Assembly (NCBI RefSeq): GCF_001625695.1 | Contig: NZ_AUXY01000013.1 | Coordinates: 62,001 to 126,000, forward strand | Direction of reading: 5' to 3' | DNA length: 64,000 nt | Origin: Pseudoalteromonas luteoviolacea H33-S | GTDB taxonomy: Bacteria; Pseudomonadota; Gammaproteobacteria; Enterobacterales; Alteromonadaceae | Part shown: one piece after another, positions 27,372 to 36,293 of the stretch | How the letters are laid out: each line of letters begins with the position of its first letter | Position numbering within the stretch: the stretch's first letter is position 1 | Translations under genes and position numbers: made by a program | Notes under the pieces: model-generated | The model's input: the letters and a program-made list of their open reading frames with translations, nothing else | Databases searched by the model: none | What the model was told of the DNA's origin: nothing

Positions 27372-27620
27372 GATTTATCCTACTCAGGTTTATCAAAGGG
27401 AAAATGCTTGAATACACAGTTAATCAAATAAACATACCGATTTGTCTTTTGAAGTTCAAACATAACACCATGAAAAAAATACTAATTAATTTTCCATTAG
27501 GATATCTATAAGACGTCAGCGAGACGTCAGCAATACCCCATGTAAATCATTTTCTGCTCGCTATGCTGAGGCTTAAATTCTGAATATGAACCAGCGCAGT
27601 TTGCGCAATTGAGGAAGAGA

Positions 27621-28451
27621 ATGATGAAAAACTATTTAATATTACTGCTTGCGTTTATCCCTTTTTTTAGCATACAGGCCACTGAATTTGAGCCATACAC
27701 CATGCCAAATACACAGGTGGTGCCCATTAAAAATCATCATCAACATGGGCAATATGAGTTATTGATTAAGCTGCCTGATGAGTATGATAAAGATCCCAAA
27801 CGCCGTTTTCCGGTAATTTATTATACTGACGCAGTGTGGCATATAGATTTCTTAACATCTGCTACGCGGTTTTTGATGGAAGACGCGATCTTAGTGGGTA
27901 TTTCGTGGCAAAAAGACATAGATAAAGCAACTAAGGCCGAAGCTGTTGAATATGCTAGCCGTTTCCGTGATTACACTGCGGTTTCTTCTAAAGATAAAGT
28001 GCGTCAAAGCAAATATCAATTTGGTCAGGCAAAGCTGCACCTTGCCTTTATTCGCGATGAGGTGATCCCCACGGTTGAGAAACTATATCGCACATTACCA
28101 CAACAGCGCACCTACTTTGGTTATTCACTGGGTGGCCAATTTGGGGTGTACGCTTTAGCGGCACAACCGGACACTTTTAATCACTATATATTAGGGAGCC
28201 CGGCTTTAGGTGGTAGCGTGGACTATTTAAGCGAATTGCTGAGTAAACAGAAACAGCTTAAAGCAAATGTATTTATCTCATATGGCGATCAAGAAGCCCG
28301 TCTTAAAACACATGTTGATGCTCTGCTTTCTAAATTAAATGCACACAAGCAAAGTCATTTATCTCTAACACATGAAGTGATGGAAGGAGATCACGCACAA
28401 GCGGTGGCCATGACGGTAGCGAGAGGTATTTCATGGTTATCAAATCTATAA
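27621..28451 (+). CDS. Exported alpha/beta-hydrolase, esterase D-like
   Basis: A 276-residue protein with a signal peptide (~1-20, MMKNYLILLLAFIPFFSIQA) and an esterase fold of the EsterD/Fes-like family. The nucleophile elbow is 'YFGYSLGGQFGVYAL' (GYSLG), with 'FPVIYYTDA' forming the early strand and a late His in 'EGDHAQAVA'. Substrate unknown; relatives hydrolyse S-formylglutathione, siderophore or acyl esters. I chose ATG 27621 after GAGGAAGAG over a TTG four codons earlier. The CadC-like regulator is divergent upstream; a serine hydrolase gene follows 46 bases later. Confidence 0.85.
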   Translation: MMKNYLILLLAFIPFFSIQATEFEPYTMPNTQVVPIKNHHQHGQYELLIKLPDEYDKDPKRRFPVIYYTDAVWHIDFLTSATRFLMEDAILVGISWQKDIDKATKAEAVEYASRFRDYTAVSSKDKVRQSKYQFGQAKLHLAFIRDEVIPTVEKLYRTLPQQRTYFGYSLGGQFGVYALAAQPDTFNHYILGSPALGGSVDYLSELLSKQKQLKANVFISYGDQEARLKTHVDALLSKLNAHKQSHLSLTHEVMEGDHAQAVAMTVARGISWLSNL

Positions 28452-28497
28452 AAAGTTGTTTGTGTATTGAAATAAATTGAGTGTGAGGGAGAGTCCG

Positions 28498-29727
28498 ATG
28501 ACATTACTTGTTAATAAACTGACTAATAAATGGTTGATCATATTGAGTGGTATTTTTGTTTTGGCTGTGACAATTGTGTCGGCTTCGGCTAGTACGTCAG
28601 AAACACTGAGGGCCGAGGCAAAAGATCAGGTGCTGCCACGTTCAGAGTTATCTCAACCTGAGGTACCTTATATTAGTTATGCACCAGAGAAGTTAAATGA
28701 TGGTATTCAAGTTGCTAAATTTGATAGCACCAATGCTAATAAAGCCAAGCTCAATGAATTTGTGAAGGACATAAACACGCAAAAGTTTGGCAAATACGAT
28801 AGTTTGCTGGTCGTTCAGGGAGATAAACTGATTTTTGAGTCTTATTACTTACAGGGACGAGTTGATAAACTTCATCGCCAAGCGTCTGTTACTAAAGCAA
28901 TACTGAGCTTAGCTCTGGGCCGGGCTATTGCCCTTGGTCATTTAACAATGGCGGATTTGGACAAACCCATTGTAACGTTTTTCAATGACTTGAATTCGGA
29001 ACAGTTCTCACCAGGGGCTAAGCGCATTACTTTGCATCAAGCTTTAACGATGCAATCAGGGTTACGCATTAAACGCGAATTATATGCGGCGTTAAGCACA
29101 AAGATCGGGGGGGAAAGCACTCATACTCAGTTGCAAGCGTTGTTGTCATCGTCATTACCAATTGAACCCTCAAAGCAAATTTTTAATTATCAAAGCGAAG
29201 ATCCTGCACTTGTAATGCTTGTGCTCAATAAGGTGGTGCCCGGTGGTGCGAAAGCATTTATCGAACAGGCACTTTTTAGCAAATTAGGGGTTGTCAATTA
29301 CCAATGGCATGAAGGAGACGGCGGTTTGCCTATCGGTGCATATGGTTCAGCGTTGACATCAAGGGATATGGTTAAGCTCGGTTTGTTAGTTAAATCTGGC
29401 GGACAGTGGCTGGGGGAGCAATTGATCCCCAAAAAGTATTTGGCTAAAGCAACCAACAAAATAGTGGCATTTAATGAAAGCGATATCTTCTTTACTGGGG
29501 ATAAAGTTAAGCTGCCAAGTTATGGCTATTACTGGTGGCAAGCCGAAATGCTGATTGGTGATAAGCGTTATCTTACTCGCTCTGCACAGGGTGGAGGAGG
29601 TCAATATATTGTTTTGATAGATGATTTAGATTTAATGATAGTGACAACTGGGCATGAAGAGGAAGAGCAAACTATGAAAATGATTGCGATGCACCTTTTA
29701 GCTGTATTTCAATCAGAAAATATTTAG
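28498..29727 (+). CDS. Serine hydrolase of the beta-lactamase / penicillin-binding class C family
   Basis: A 409-residue protein with an N-terminal hydrophobic segment (~11-35) serving as signal or anchor. The catalytic SxxK motif lies in 'HRQASVTKAILSLALG' (~125-140). A second motif candidate is 'FNYQSEDPAL', and 'YGYYWWQAEM' and 'TRSAQGGGGQYI' resemble the late part of the family. Function unknown; relatives include esterases and D-peptidases. It follows the esterase gene and may be co-transcribed. AGGGAG lies before ATG 28498, seven codons into the longest frame. Confidence 0.85.
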   Translation: MTLLVNKLTNKWLIILSGIFVLAVTIVSASASTSETLRAEAKDQVLPRSELSQPEVPYISYAPEKLNDGIQVAKFDSTNANKAKLNEFVKDINTQKFGKYDSLLVVQGDKLIFESYYLQGRVDKLHRQASVTKAILSLALGRAIALGHLTMADLDKPIVTFFNDLNSEQFSPGAKRITLHQALTMQSGLRIKRELYAALSTKIGGESTHTQLQALLSSSLPIEPSKQIFNYQSEDPALVMLVLNKVVPGGAKAFIEQALFSKLGVVNYQWHEGDGGLPIGAYGSALTSRDMVKLGLLVKSGGQWLGEQLIPKKYLAKATNKIVAFNESDIFFTGDKVKLPSYGYYWWQAEMLIGDKRYLTRSAQGGGGQYIVLIDDLDLMIVTTGHEEEEQTMKMIAMHLLAVFQSENI

Positions 29728-29916
29728 AAGAAATGCATTGTTTTTATTAATTTTATTAAGAGTCATTTTTTAAATGGTTTTTTGTCTAATTTGTTATTTT
29801 GAAAGGTTATTTTTTATTTAGGAAAGTTTGTGTTTTTTATAAGGTCTATTTAGTTGTGGTTTGTTTTTTAAATGGGTAATTTTAAATTGGACATTATAAA
29901 AAATAGGAATAAGAAA

Positions 29917-30135
29917 ATGAATATTAAACTAAAGACAACAAAGCTTAAGTCATTAACTAAAAACCATAACTCAATCAGTAAAGGTATGACCCCGCATATA
30001 GCTGGCGGTAGCAGTCGTCCAGGTGGCGGTGGTACTTATGAGCCAACGCAGCCTACGAATTGTGAAATTGATTTATGCCACACTGCTCCAGAGCCGGGTA
30101 TGGCATGTAATATTACAGGTACTTCACCTTATTAA
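29917..30135 (+). CDS. Putative RiPP-like precursor peptide (family 1, copy 1)
   Basis: A 72-residue peptide. The leader 'KLKSLTKNHNSISKGMTPHIAGG' type region (~9-35) ends in AGG; the core (~36-72) has Gly/Pro/Thr-rich and Cys-containing sequence with 'CHTAPEPGMACNITGT'. The same leader and C-terminal pattern occur at 30829 and partly at 31345. AGGAATAAGAAA precedes ATG 29917, 15 codons into the longer frame. Leaders of this kind mark GG-type natural-product precursors (including class I lanthipeptide-like ones), but no modifying enzyme is in view. Confidence 0.65.
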   Translation: MNIKLKTTKLKSLTKNHNSISKGMTPHIAGGSSRPGGGGTYEPTQPTNCEIDLCHTAPEPGMACNITGTSPY

Positions 30136-30582
30136 TAAACCTATTAGTGAGCAACTTGTTTGCTCACTGGCTATATCATTTATAGCTCGGTACTATCTGG
30201 GCTATAATTTTTGTCCTTCTATTACTGTTTTATATTTAATTTTCTTGTTAAGTATTTATTTAAAAACTCTCATTATTAATCCATTCTTCTACTTTTTTAT
30301 CATTTTTATATTTAAAGATATTTTTTAGGTTGGATTTTTATTTGGTGGTTCCTAGTAATTGTAAAGTGTTTTTGTGATTTAATGCTTCTTTTTAATATTG
30401 ATTCCTTTTCAATTTTTAAATTTATTTTTCTATTTTTCTATTTTTCTATTTTTTTATTCATAAGTGTATGTGCTTAATGTTAATTTTTTTCCCCATTTTA
30501 TTCGTTGTTTTTGAGCTGTTGATTTTTGGTCTTTTTCTGGGTACGTTAATTTAGTTCTATAAAAAGGAACGGGCATATATAA
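30136..30582. other. AT-rich gene-free stretch
   Basis: About 450 very AT-rich bases with T runs. The segment TTTTTCTATT is repeated near 30425-30452. No gene, RNA or clear terminator could be supported. Confidence 0.4.
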
Positions 30583-30727
30583 GTCAGGAATAACAAAATT
30601 GAAGTCGTTAAATAAAAATAGTCATTCAATAGAGTAAAAAGTGACGCCAATGATTGCTGGCGGTTGAAGCTATGTTAGTTACAGGTGTTTGCCTGATACA
30701 GCTGCAATATGGCACCTAACCAATATT
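30583..30727 (+). pseudogene. Decayed copy of a family-1 precursor peptide
   Basis: Reading from 'TTGAAGTCG' (30599) gives LKSLNKNSHSIE-stop-KVTPMIAGG-stop-SYVSYRCLPDTAA, which lines up with 'LKSLTKNSNSIADNMTPNIAGGSSYVTYRCLPDTAA' of the intact gene at 30829. The ribosome-binding site AGGAATAAC is kept at 30587-30595, but the start codon and about eight leader codons are deleted, two in-frame stops are present, and the 3' third has diverged. Confidence 0.75.
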
Positions 30728-30828
30728 AATTTTGTGACATGACAAGCGCAGGCTTTACTACACTTGCGAAATTTACGATGACAGTGAAGCGACTATATAA
30801 ATTTTTACTGAGAAGAAGGAATAACACT

Positions 30829-31038
30829 ATGAATATGAAGATAAAAAAAACCAAATTAAAATCACTTACCAAAAACAGTAACTCAATTGCGGATAATATG
30901 ACGCCAAATATTGCTGGCGGTAGTAGCTATGTAACTTATAGATGTTTGCCTGATACAGCTGCATGCAATAACGATTCAACGGACTGTCACACTTTTCCTG
31001 AAAATGGACAATTTTGTGTGATTACAGGAACTGCTTAA
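30829..31038 (+). CDS. Putative RiPP-like precursor peptide (family 1, copy 2)
   Basis: A 69-residue peptide. The leader begins MNMKIKKTKLKSLTKNSN and ends MTPNIAGGSS; the core is 'YVTYRCLPDTAACNNDSTD' followed by 'CHTFPENGQFCVITGTA' with four Cys in all. The segment CHTxPExGxxCxITGT matches copy 1. AAGAAGGA lies at 30812-30820, well placed for ATG 30829; the longer frame from 30739 lacks such a site and overlaps the decayed copy. Confidence 0.68.
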   Translation: MNMKIKKTKLKSLTKNSNSIADNMTPNIAGGSSYVTYRCLPDTAACNNDSTDCHTFPENGQFCVITGTA

Positions 31039-31344
31039 ACTACAGACACGATACACGATTACGCTTGTAGATATAAAACACAAGATATTGAAATTTTGAC
31101 TTCAATTTTGTTGGCAGTAGCGTTGTATTTGCTGCTGCCACTTATAGCGTTTTCGCATTAGATTTTTTACTTGAGTTATTCTTCGTTTTTTAATATGGCG
31201 TTTTTATTTCTTAGAACTGGCTCAATCAATTATTTTTAGTTACATTTAATTTTAATAAGAATAATGTTTTTAATTATTGTACTGTTTTAAACGGTGTTTT
31301 TTTTGGTTAATTTTATGATTTAAAAGGGAATAAAAATTAATGTT
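31039..31344. other. AT-rich gene-free stretch
   Basis: About 305 bases. An imperfect inverted repeat, GGCAGTAGCG / TGCTGCCA, near 31112-31140 could be a weak terminator for the copy-2 peptide. Nothing else could be supported. Confidence 0.35.
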
Positions 31345-31533
31345 ATGCTAAAAAAACCAAAACTAAAATCGTTGATTGAAAATAGTCAATCAATTGCACA
31401 AGATGTAACGCCAAAAGTCGCTGGCGGTGGTTTTTACGATTACGATACGTTTGGCTGTAATACTGCTAGACATACAGTAGACAGGTGCGTTGTCACAGGC
31501 ACAGATCATCAAACAGGCAGCCAAACTTGCTAA
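31345..31533 (+). CDS. Putative RiPP-like precursor peptide (family 1, copy 3, short leader)
   Basis: A 62-residue peptide with leader MLKKPKLKSLIENSQ ending 'VTPKVAGGG' and core 'FYDYDTFGCNTARHTVDRC' followed by 'VVTGTDHQ' and a C-terminal Cys. The CVVTGT segment matches the C-terminal part of copies 1 and 2; the CHTxPE part is absent. The first ATG after AGGGAATAA is at 31339 but stops after three codons; ATG 31345 is poorly spaced from AGGG and gives a leader about five residues shorter than its paralogues. Expression is therefore uncertain. Confidence 0.5.
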   Translation: MLKKPKLKSLIENSQSIAQDVTPKVAGGGFYDYDTFGCNTARHTVDRCVVTGTDHQTGSQTC

Positions 31534-31865
31534 TTTAATTGTTTAGCAGTTTGACCGAGCAACATATGGTCTATGTTGCTCTGCAAGCAAGGTCATAGCT
31601 TCTTATTTACCCCACTGTTTATACTAGTTACATCCAATCTTTATATGCTTTATCTCTCACTTTGTTCAATGTCTTTAAGCTGTTTTCAGTCATAAAGTAA
31701 ACACTCAAACCTGTTGTGACAATTCCGCAGACAAAACTTGCAAGCTGATTGTTTTTTTACTAATCGTTAAAGAAGTCATGCAGTTTAGGCAACAAATGCC
31801 TTTTGACAGTCATCCAATAATAAAAACCCTTTGAGTTTAAAAATATAAGGGCTCGGAGACGTCAC
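31534..31865. other. Intergenic region before the oxidase operon
   Basis: About 330 bases. AGCAACATATGG / CTATGTTGCT at about 31558-31580 forms a hairpin after copy 3. The coxB promoter must lie in the remaining part; no clear -35/-10 pair was identified. Confidence 0.35.
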
Positions 31866-33008
31866 ATGAATCTTGCTAAAGCACAGCTGTTCAATTTTTT
31901 AATTCTCATTTTGGTGAGTTTTACCACCGTTGCCAGTGATTACAACATGCGTCAGGGGGTAACGGATGTAAGTAACGAGGTTTATCAGCTACACATGACA
32001 ATTTTTCTCATCTGTTGTGTGATAGGCGTTATTGTATTTTCAGTGATGTTTTGGGCGCTAATTCATCACCGTAAGTCGAAAGGCGCGAAGCCTGCTCAAT
32101 TTCATGAGAGTACTAAAGTCGAGATTATCTGGACTGCTATCCCTTTTGTGATTTTGGTTGTGATGGCAATCCCCGCCACAAAAACTTTGATAGCCATGGA
32201 AGACACCAGCAAATCTGATTTAACAATTAAGGTTACAGGGTCTCAGTGGAAGTGGCATTACGAGTATATGGGCCATGATGTGGACTTTTTCTCAGTGTTA
32301 TCTACGCCTAAAGATCAGATTGCTAACTTGCAAGAAAAAGATGAGCACTACTTACTCGAAGTTGATAAACCTTTGGTTATCCCAACCGATCGAAAAGTAC
32401 GTTTTTTGCTGACATCAGATGATGTGATCCACTCTTGGTGGGTCCCTGAATTTGCAGTGAAAAAAGACGCTAATCCGGGCTTTATTAATGAAGCTTGGAC
32501 TCGAGTAAATGAAGCAGGGTTATACCGAGGTCAATGTGCTGAGCTTTGCGGTAAAGACCATGGCTTTATGCCTGTTGTGGTCGACGCGCGTTCACCCGAT
32601 GATTTCGATTTGTGGCTTGCAGACGCAAAGCAGGCTAAAGCCAAGGCTGAACAGGTTGAAGCCGCATCCGTTGGCGCTACGTTGTCTAAAGATGAGCTGA
32701 TGGCAACGGGAGAGAAAGTGTACATGGCATATTGTGCTGCTTGTCATCAGCCAACAGGGCTTGGTTTACCTGGTGTCTTTCCTGCCATGAAGGGCAGCCC
32801 TGTTGTCAATGGCGAGCTCAAATCGCACATTGATATATTGGTCAATGGCCGCCCTGGCACAGCAATGCAAGCATTTGGAAAGCAATTAACCTTGACGGAA
32901 ATAGCTGGCGTGATCACATACAAGCGAAATAGTTGGGGGAATGATTCCCAAGAGGTAGTTCAGCCTGGGCAAATACAGGCCTTCATTGATGAGACTAAGG
33001 AGAAATAG
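31866..33008 (+). CDS. coxB: Cytochrome c oxidase subunit II with fused cytochrome c domain
   Basis: A 380-residue subunit of aa3 oxidase. A signal peptide is followed by two membrane helices (~42-65 and ~88-107), the CuA cupredoxin domain (~118-255) with 'CAELCGKDHGFM' and an upstream 'VIHSWWVPEF' His, and a C-terminal cytochrome c (~275-375) with CAACH. It takes electrons from cytochrome c and passes them to heme a of CoxA. The fused heme domain makes it the caa3-type variant common in gammaproteobacteria. First gene of the cox operon. Confidence 0.97.
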   Translation: MNLAKAQLFNFLILILVSFTTVASDYNMRQGVTDVSNEVYQLHMTIFLICCVIGVIVFSVMFWALIHHRKSKGAKPAQFHESTKVEIIWTAIPFVILVVMAIPATKTLIAMEDTSKSDLTIKVTGSQWKWHYEYMGHDVDFFSVLSTPKDQIANLQEKDEHYLLEVDKPLVIPTDRKVRFLLTSDDVIHSWWVPEFAVKKDANPGFINEAWTRVNEAGLYRGQCAELCGKDHGFMPVVVDARSPDDFDLWLADAKQAKAKAEQVEAASVGATLSKDELMATGEKVYMAYCAACHQPTGLGLPGVFPAMKGSPVVNGELKSHIDILVNGRPGTAMQAFGKQLTLTEIAGVITYKRNSWGNDSQEVVQPGQIQAFIDETKEK

Positions 33009-33010
33009 TA

Positions 33011-34597
33011 ATGTCGACTACCGCGCAAGATCAAACTGTATCTCATGAACATCATGGGGCACCCTCGGGTTTAAAGCGATGGCTTTTTACTACTAACCAC
33101 AAAGATATTGGGTCTTTATATTTACTGTTTTCTCTGCTGATGTTTCTAACCGGTGGCGCGATGGCAATGGTGATCCGCGCTGAGCTATTTCAGCCGGGTA
33201 TGCAACTTGTCGACCCACATTTTTTCAATCAAATGACAACCGTCCATGGATTAGTCATGGTGTTTGGTGCTGTCATGCCCGCCTTTACCGGTCTTGCTAA
33301 CTGGATGATCCCGATGATGATTGGGGCACCGGATATGGCACTGCCTAGAATGAATAACTGGAGTTTTTGGATCTTACCTTTTGCATTTGCGATCTTGCTG
33401 GCATCTCTGTTCATGGAAGGAGGCGGTCCTGCGTTTGGTTGGACATTTTATGCGCCTTTGTCGACCACATATAGCAATGACAATACGGCGCTATTTGTTT
33501 TTGCCGTTCATATTATGGGGGTCAGCTCTATTATGGGCGCAATCAACGTGATTGTAACCATAGTGAATATGAGAGCGCCTGGCATGACATGGATGAAGCT
33601 TCCGTTATTTGTCTGGACTTGGTTAATTACTGCTTTTTTACTTATCGCGGTGATGCCCGTTTTAGCAGGGGCCGTGACCATGGTGTTGACCGATAAATAT
33701 TTTGGCACCAGCTTTTTTGATGCAGCGGGCGGTGGCGATCCCGTTATGTTTCAACATATTTTTTGGTTCTTTGGACATCCTGAAGTGTACATCATGATAC
33801 TGCCTGCGTTTGGCATTATTTCGACCATAGTGCCGACATTTTCACGCAAGAAGCTGTTCGGTTACGCCTCTATGGTCTACGCCACCTCATCGATTGCTTT
33901 ATTGTCGTTTGTCGTTTGGGCGCATCATATGTTCACCACAGGCATGCCATTGGCGGGCGAATTGTTTTTTATGTATGCAACTATGCTCATTTCTGTTCCA
34001 ACAGGGGTCAAAGTATTTAATTGGGTTGCAACGATGTGGCGAGGCTCAATAAGTTTTGAAATCCCCATGATGTTTGCCATTGCTTTTATTGTCCTGTTCA
34101 CATTAGGTGGGTTCTCTGGATTGATGTTGGCGATAACGCCTGCAGACTTCCAGTATCATGATACCTATTTTGTGGTAGCACATTTCCATTATGTATTAGT
34201 TACAGGGGCTGTGTTCTCCATCATGGCAGCCGCTTATTATTGGTTGCCGAAATGGACTGGAAATATGTTCAACGAAACGCTAGCACAATGGCATTTTTGG
34301 CTGTCGCTGGTCAGTGTGAACGTATTGTTCTTTCCAATGCATTTTGTTGGCTTAGCGGGGATGCCAAGGCGTATTCCTGATTATGCACTGCAGTTTGCTG
34401 ACTTCAATGCCATTATTAGTGTGGGCGGATTTGCATTTGGATTATCCCAATTACTCTTCGTTGCGGTCGTGTTTAAGTGTGTCGCCGGCGGCAAGCCCGC
34501 TGAAGATAAAGTATGGGATGGTGCAGAAGGGCTGGAATGGCAAGTGGCATCACCTGCACCATACCACACCTTCTCAACACCACCAAAGGTGGACTAA
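33011..34597 (+). CDS. coxA: Cytochrome c oxidase subunit I
   Basis: A 528-residue, 12-helix catalytic subunit. 'TTVHGLVMVFGAVMPAF' holds a heme a ligand His; 'FWFFGHPEVYIMILPAFG' holds the CuB His and the Tyr crosslink; 'FVVWAHHMFTTG' the two other CuB His; 'HFHYVLVTG' the heme a3 and heme a His. It reduces oxygen to water and pumps protons. AAGGAG lies 8 bases before the ATG. It overlaps ctaG by one base (TAATG). Confidence 0.99.
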   Translation: MSTTAQDQTVSHEHHGAPSGLKRWLFTTNHKDIGSLYLLFSLLMFLTGGAMAMVIRAELFQPGMQLVDPHFFNQMTTVHGLVMVFGAVMPAFTGLANWMIPMMIGAPDMALPRMNNWSFWILPFAFAILLASLFMEGGGPAFGWTFYAPLSTTYSNDNTALFVFAVHIMGVSSIMGAINVIVTIVNMRAPGMTWMKLPLFVWTWLITAFLLIAVMPVLAGAVTMVLTDKYFGTSFFDAAGGGDPVMFQHIFWFFGHPEVYIMILPAFGIISTIVPTFSRKKLFGYASMVYATSSIALLSFVVWAHHMFTTGMPLAGELFFMYATMLISVPTGVKVFNWVATMWRGSISFEIPMMFAIAFIVLFTLGGFSGLMLAITPADFQYHDTYFVVAHFHYVLVTGAVFSIMAAAYYWLPKWTGNMFNETLAQWHFWLSLVSVNVLFFPMHFVGLAGMPRRIPDYALQFADFNAIISVGGFAFGLSQLLFVAVVFKCVAGGKPAEDKVWDGAEGLEWQVASPAPYHTFSTPPKVD

Positions 34598-35199
34598 TGC
34601 ATAAGGCACTGATACAAAAATTGGTTCTGACGGTGCTGGGCATGTTTGCCTTTGCATTTGCGTTAGTACCGTTATACGACGTGTTTTGTGACATAACAGG
34701 GTTAAATGGGAAAGTTGACCTCGTTGTGGCGGAGCAAAGTACAAGTGTCGATGACTCACGGCAAGTAGAGGTAAGCTTTACTACGCATGCTAAAAGTAGC
34801 GCCCCTTTTCAGGTGAAAGCCCAACAGTATTCTGTAAGCGTTCAGCCAGGCAAGCTATCAGAAGTCCGTTTTGTTGCGCACAACTTAAGTGATACCGCCA
34901 GAGTTATGCAAGCCATTCCTTCAGTATCTCCGGGGCAAGCTGCTAAATATTTACATAAGTTAGCTTGTTTTTGCTTTGATCAACAGCCATTAGACGCAAA
35001 TCAGTCAATGGAATTTGTTTTGCGGTTTTACGTTGACACTGAACTACCCAAAGATGTGCAGGAATTAACCCTGTCTTACACTTTATACGACATTACTGAG
35101 AGTGAAACTGCATACAGTGGCGAGCAGACACAAAGCCAATTTGTTTCACAGTATTACTTAATACAAACAAACCCAGTAAGAGGACCTCAAAATGGATAA
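34597..35199 (+). CDS. ctaG: Cytochrome c oxidase assembly protein CtaG (Cox11)
   Basis: A 200-residue membrane-anchored periplasmic copper chaperone that helps insert CuB into CoxA. One N-terminal helix (~8-28) precedes a beta domain; the copper-binding motif is 'KLACFCFDQQPL' (~127-138, CFCF). 'PLYDVFCDITGLNG' is the family signature. Start ATG 34597 overlaps the coxA stop and has AAAGGTGG upstream; the longer frame is inside coxA. Its end overlaps coxC by 8 bases. Confidence 0.96.
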   Translation: MHKALIQKLVLTVLGMFAFAFALVPLYDVFCDITGLNGKVDLVVAEQSTSVDDSRQVEVSFTTHAKSSAPFQVKAQQYSVSVQPGKLSEVRFVAHNLSDTARVMQAIPSVSPGQAAKYLHKLACFCFDQQPLDANQSMEFVLRFYVDTELPKDVQELTLSYTLYDITESETAYSGEQTQSQFVSQYYLIQTNPVRGPQNG

Positions 35200-36067
35200 G
35201 AGTTACCAACCCTATTACGTACCTGAGCAAAGTCCTTGGCCAATCGTGGGGGCTGTTGCGATGTTTTTCATTGCTGTCGGAGCTGGGTTAACTGTGATGC
35301 AACTGGGCAAAGATGCCAGTTCTGGTGCTTGGACATTGTTTGCGGGTATTGTCATTTTAATTGGCATGGTCGTTGGTTGGTTCCGTCACGTTATTGATGA
35401 ATCTATGAGTGGTCTTTATTCCGCACAAATGGACAGATCTTTTCGCCAAGGCATGGGGTGGTTTATATTTTCCGAAGTGATGTTCTTTGCAGCATTTTTT
35501 GGTGCCCTGTTTTACGTTCGGATGTTTGCCGTACCCTGGCTAGGTGGTAGCAGCAATAATGCGATGACCAATGAAGTGTTATGGCCTCAATTTGAAGCTT
35601 TGTGGCCGCTTTTAACAACGCCTGATGGCACTGCTACGCAAGCGATGCCCTGGCAAGGGCTGCCTTTAATAAACACCATTATTCTGCTGACCTCTTCTGT
35701 CACCTTACACTTTGCCCACACAGCCATTGAACAAAATGAACGATTGAAGTTAAAAGTGTTTTTGGGCGCGACTATTTTATTGGGGTTCGTTTTCTTAGGC
35801 TTGCAAGTTGAAGAGTACATACATGCATACACTGAGCTGGGATTGAAACTCGATTCAGGTATTTATGGCAATACGTTTTTTATGCTCACTGGTTTTCACG
35901 GTATGCATGTAACGCTTGGTGCGTTGATGTTATTGGTGGTGTGGTTGCGGATTCTAAAGGGACATTTGGACTCTAATCAACATTTTGCGTTTCAGGCTGC
36001 TGCTTGGTATTGGCATTTTGTTGATGTTGTTTGGCTATGTTTGTTTGTGTTTGTGTATGTGATTTAG
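35192..36067 (+). CDS. coxC: Cytochrome c oxidase subunit III
   Basis: A 291-residue, seven-helix integral subunit. 'GMGWFIFSEVMFFAAFFGALFY', 'TSSVTLHFAHTAI', 'GLQVEEY' and the C-terminal 'HVTLGALMLL' and 'AAWYWHFVDVVWLCLFVFVYV' are characteristic. It stabilises subunit I and its proton uptake. AGAGGA precedes the ATG, and the gene overlaps ctaG by 8 bases. A small gene on the other strand overlaps its 3' end. Confidence 0.98.
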   Translation: MDKSYQPYYVPEQSPWPIVGAVAMFFIAVGAGLTVMQLGKDASSGAWTLFAGIVILIGMVVGWFRHVIDESMSGLYSAQMDRSFRQGMGWFIFSEVMFFAAFFGALFYVRMFAVPWLGGSSNNAMTNEVLWPQFEALWPLLTTPDGTATQAMPWQGLPLINTIILLTSSVTLHFAHTAIEQNERLKLKVFLGATILLGFVFLGLQVEEYIHAYTELGLKLDSGIYGNTFFMLTGFHGMHVTLGALMLLVVWLRILKGHLDSNQHFAFQAAAWYWHFVDVVWLCLFVFVYVI

Positions 36068-36275
36068 CACTCGGCTGGGGATTGAAGTTAAACAGTCCCA
36101 TTTGACTAGAAAGCGTAATACAAAGCATAACTAAAAGTGAAAATATCACTCGCTTTCCCAGTATTTGAGACATGTTTTTCGATTTTTCGGCTCCTTGGAG
36201 CATCACGAATAGGGCATAAAAAAGGTGGTAAAGAATAACTAAAAGAAGTGCTGTGATAATCCATTTAATAAGCAT
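35973..36275 (-). CDS. DUF2909-like twin-TM protein, antisense to coxC end
   Basis: A 100-residue protein with two membrane helices (~5-27 and ~45-62) separated by a polar stretch, the DUF2909 arrangement, and a long polar Gln/Asn/Thr tail. In pseudomonads and relatives a DUF2909 gene sits on the opposite strand between coxC and surf1, exactly as here. Its last ~95 bases overlap coxC, so the tail sequence is constrained by coxC. Function unknown, presumably oxidase assembly. Confidence 0.7.
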   Translation of the reverse strand: MLIKWIITALLLVILYHLFYALFVMLQGAEKSKNMSQILGKRVIFSLLVMLCITLSSQMGLFNFNPQPSAKSHTQTQTNIAKQHQQNANTKQQPETQNVD

Positions 36276-36293
36276 AAGGGAGTCTGCCTTTAC

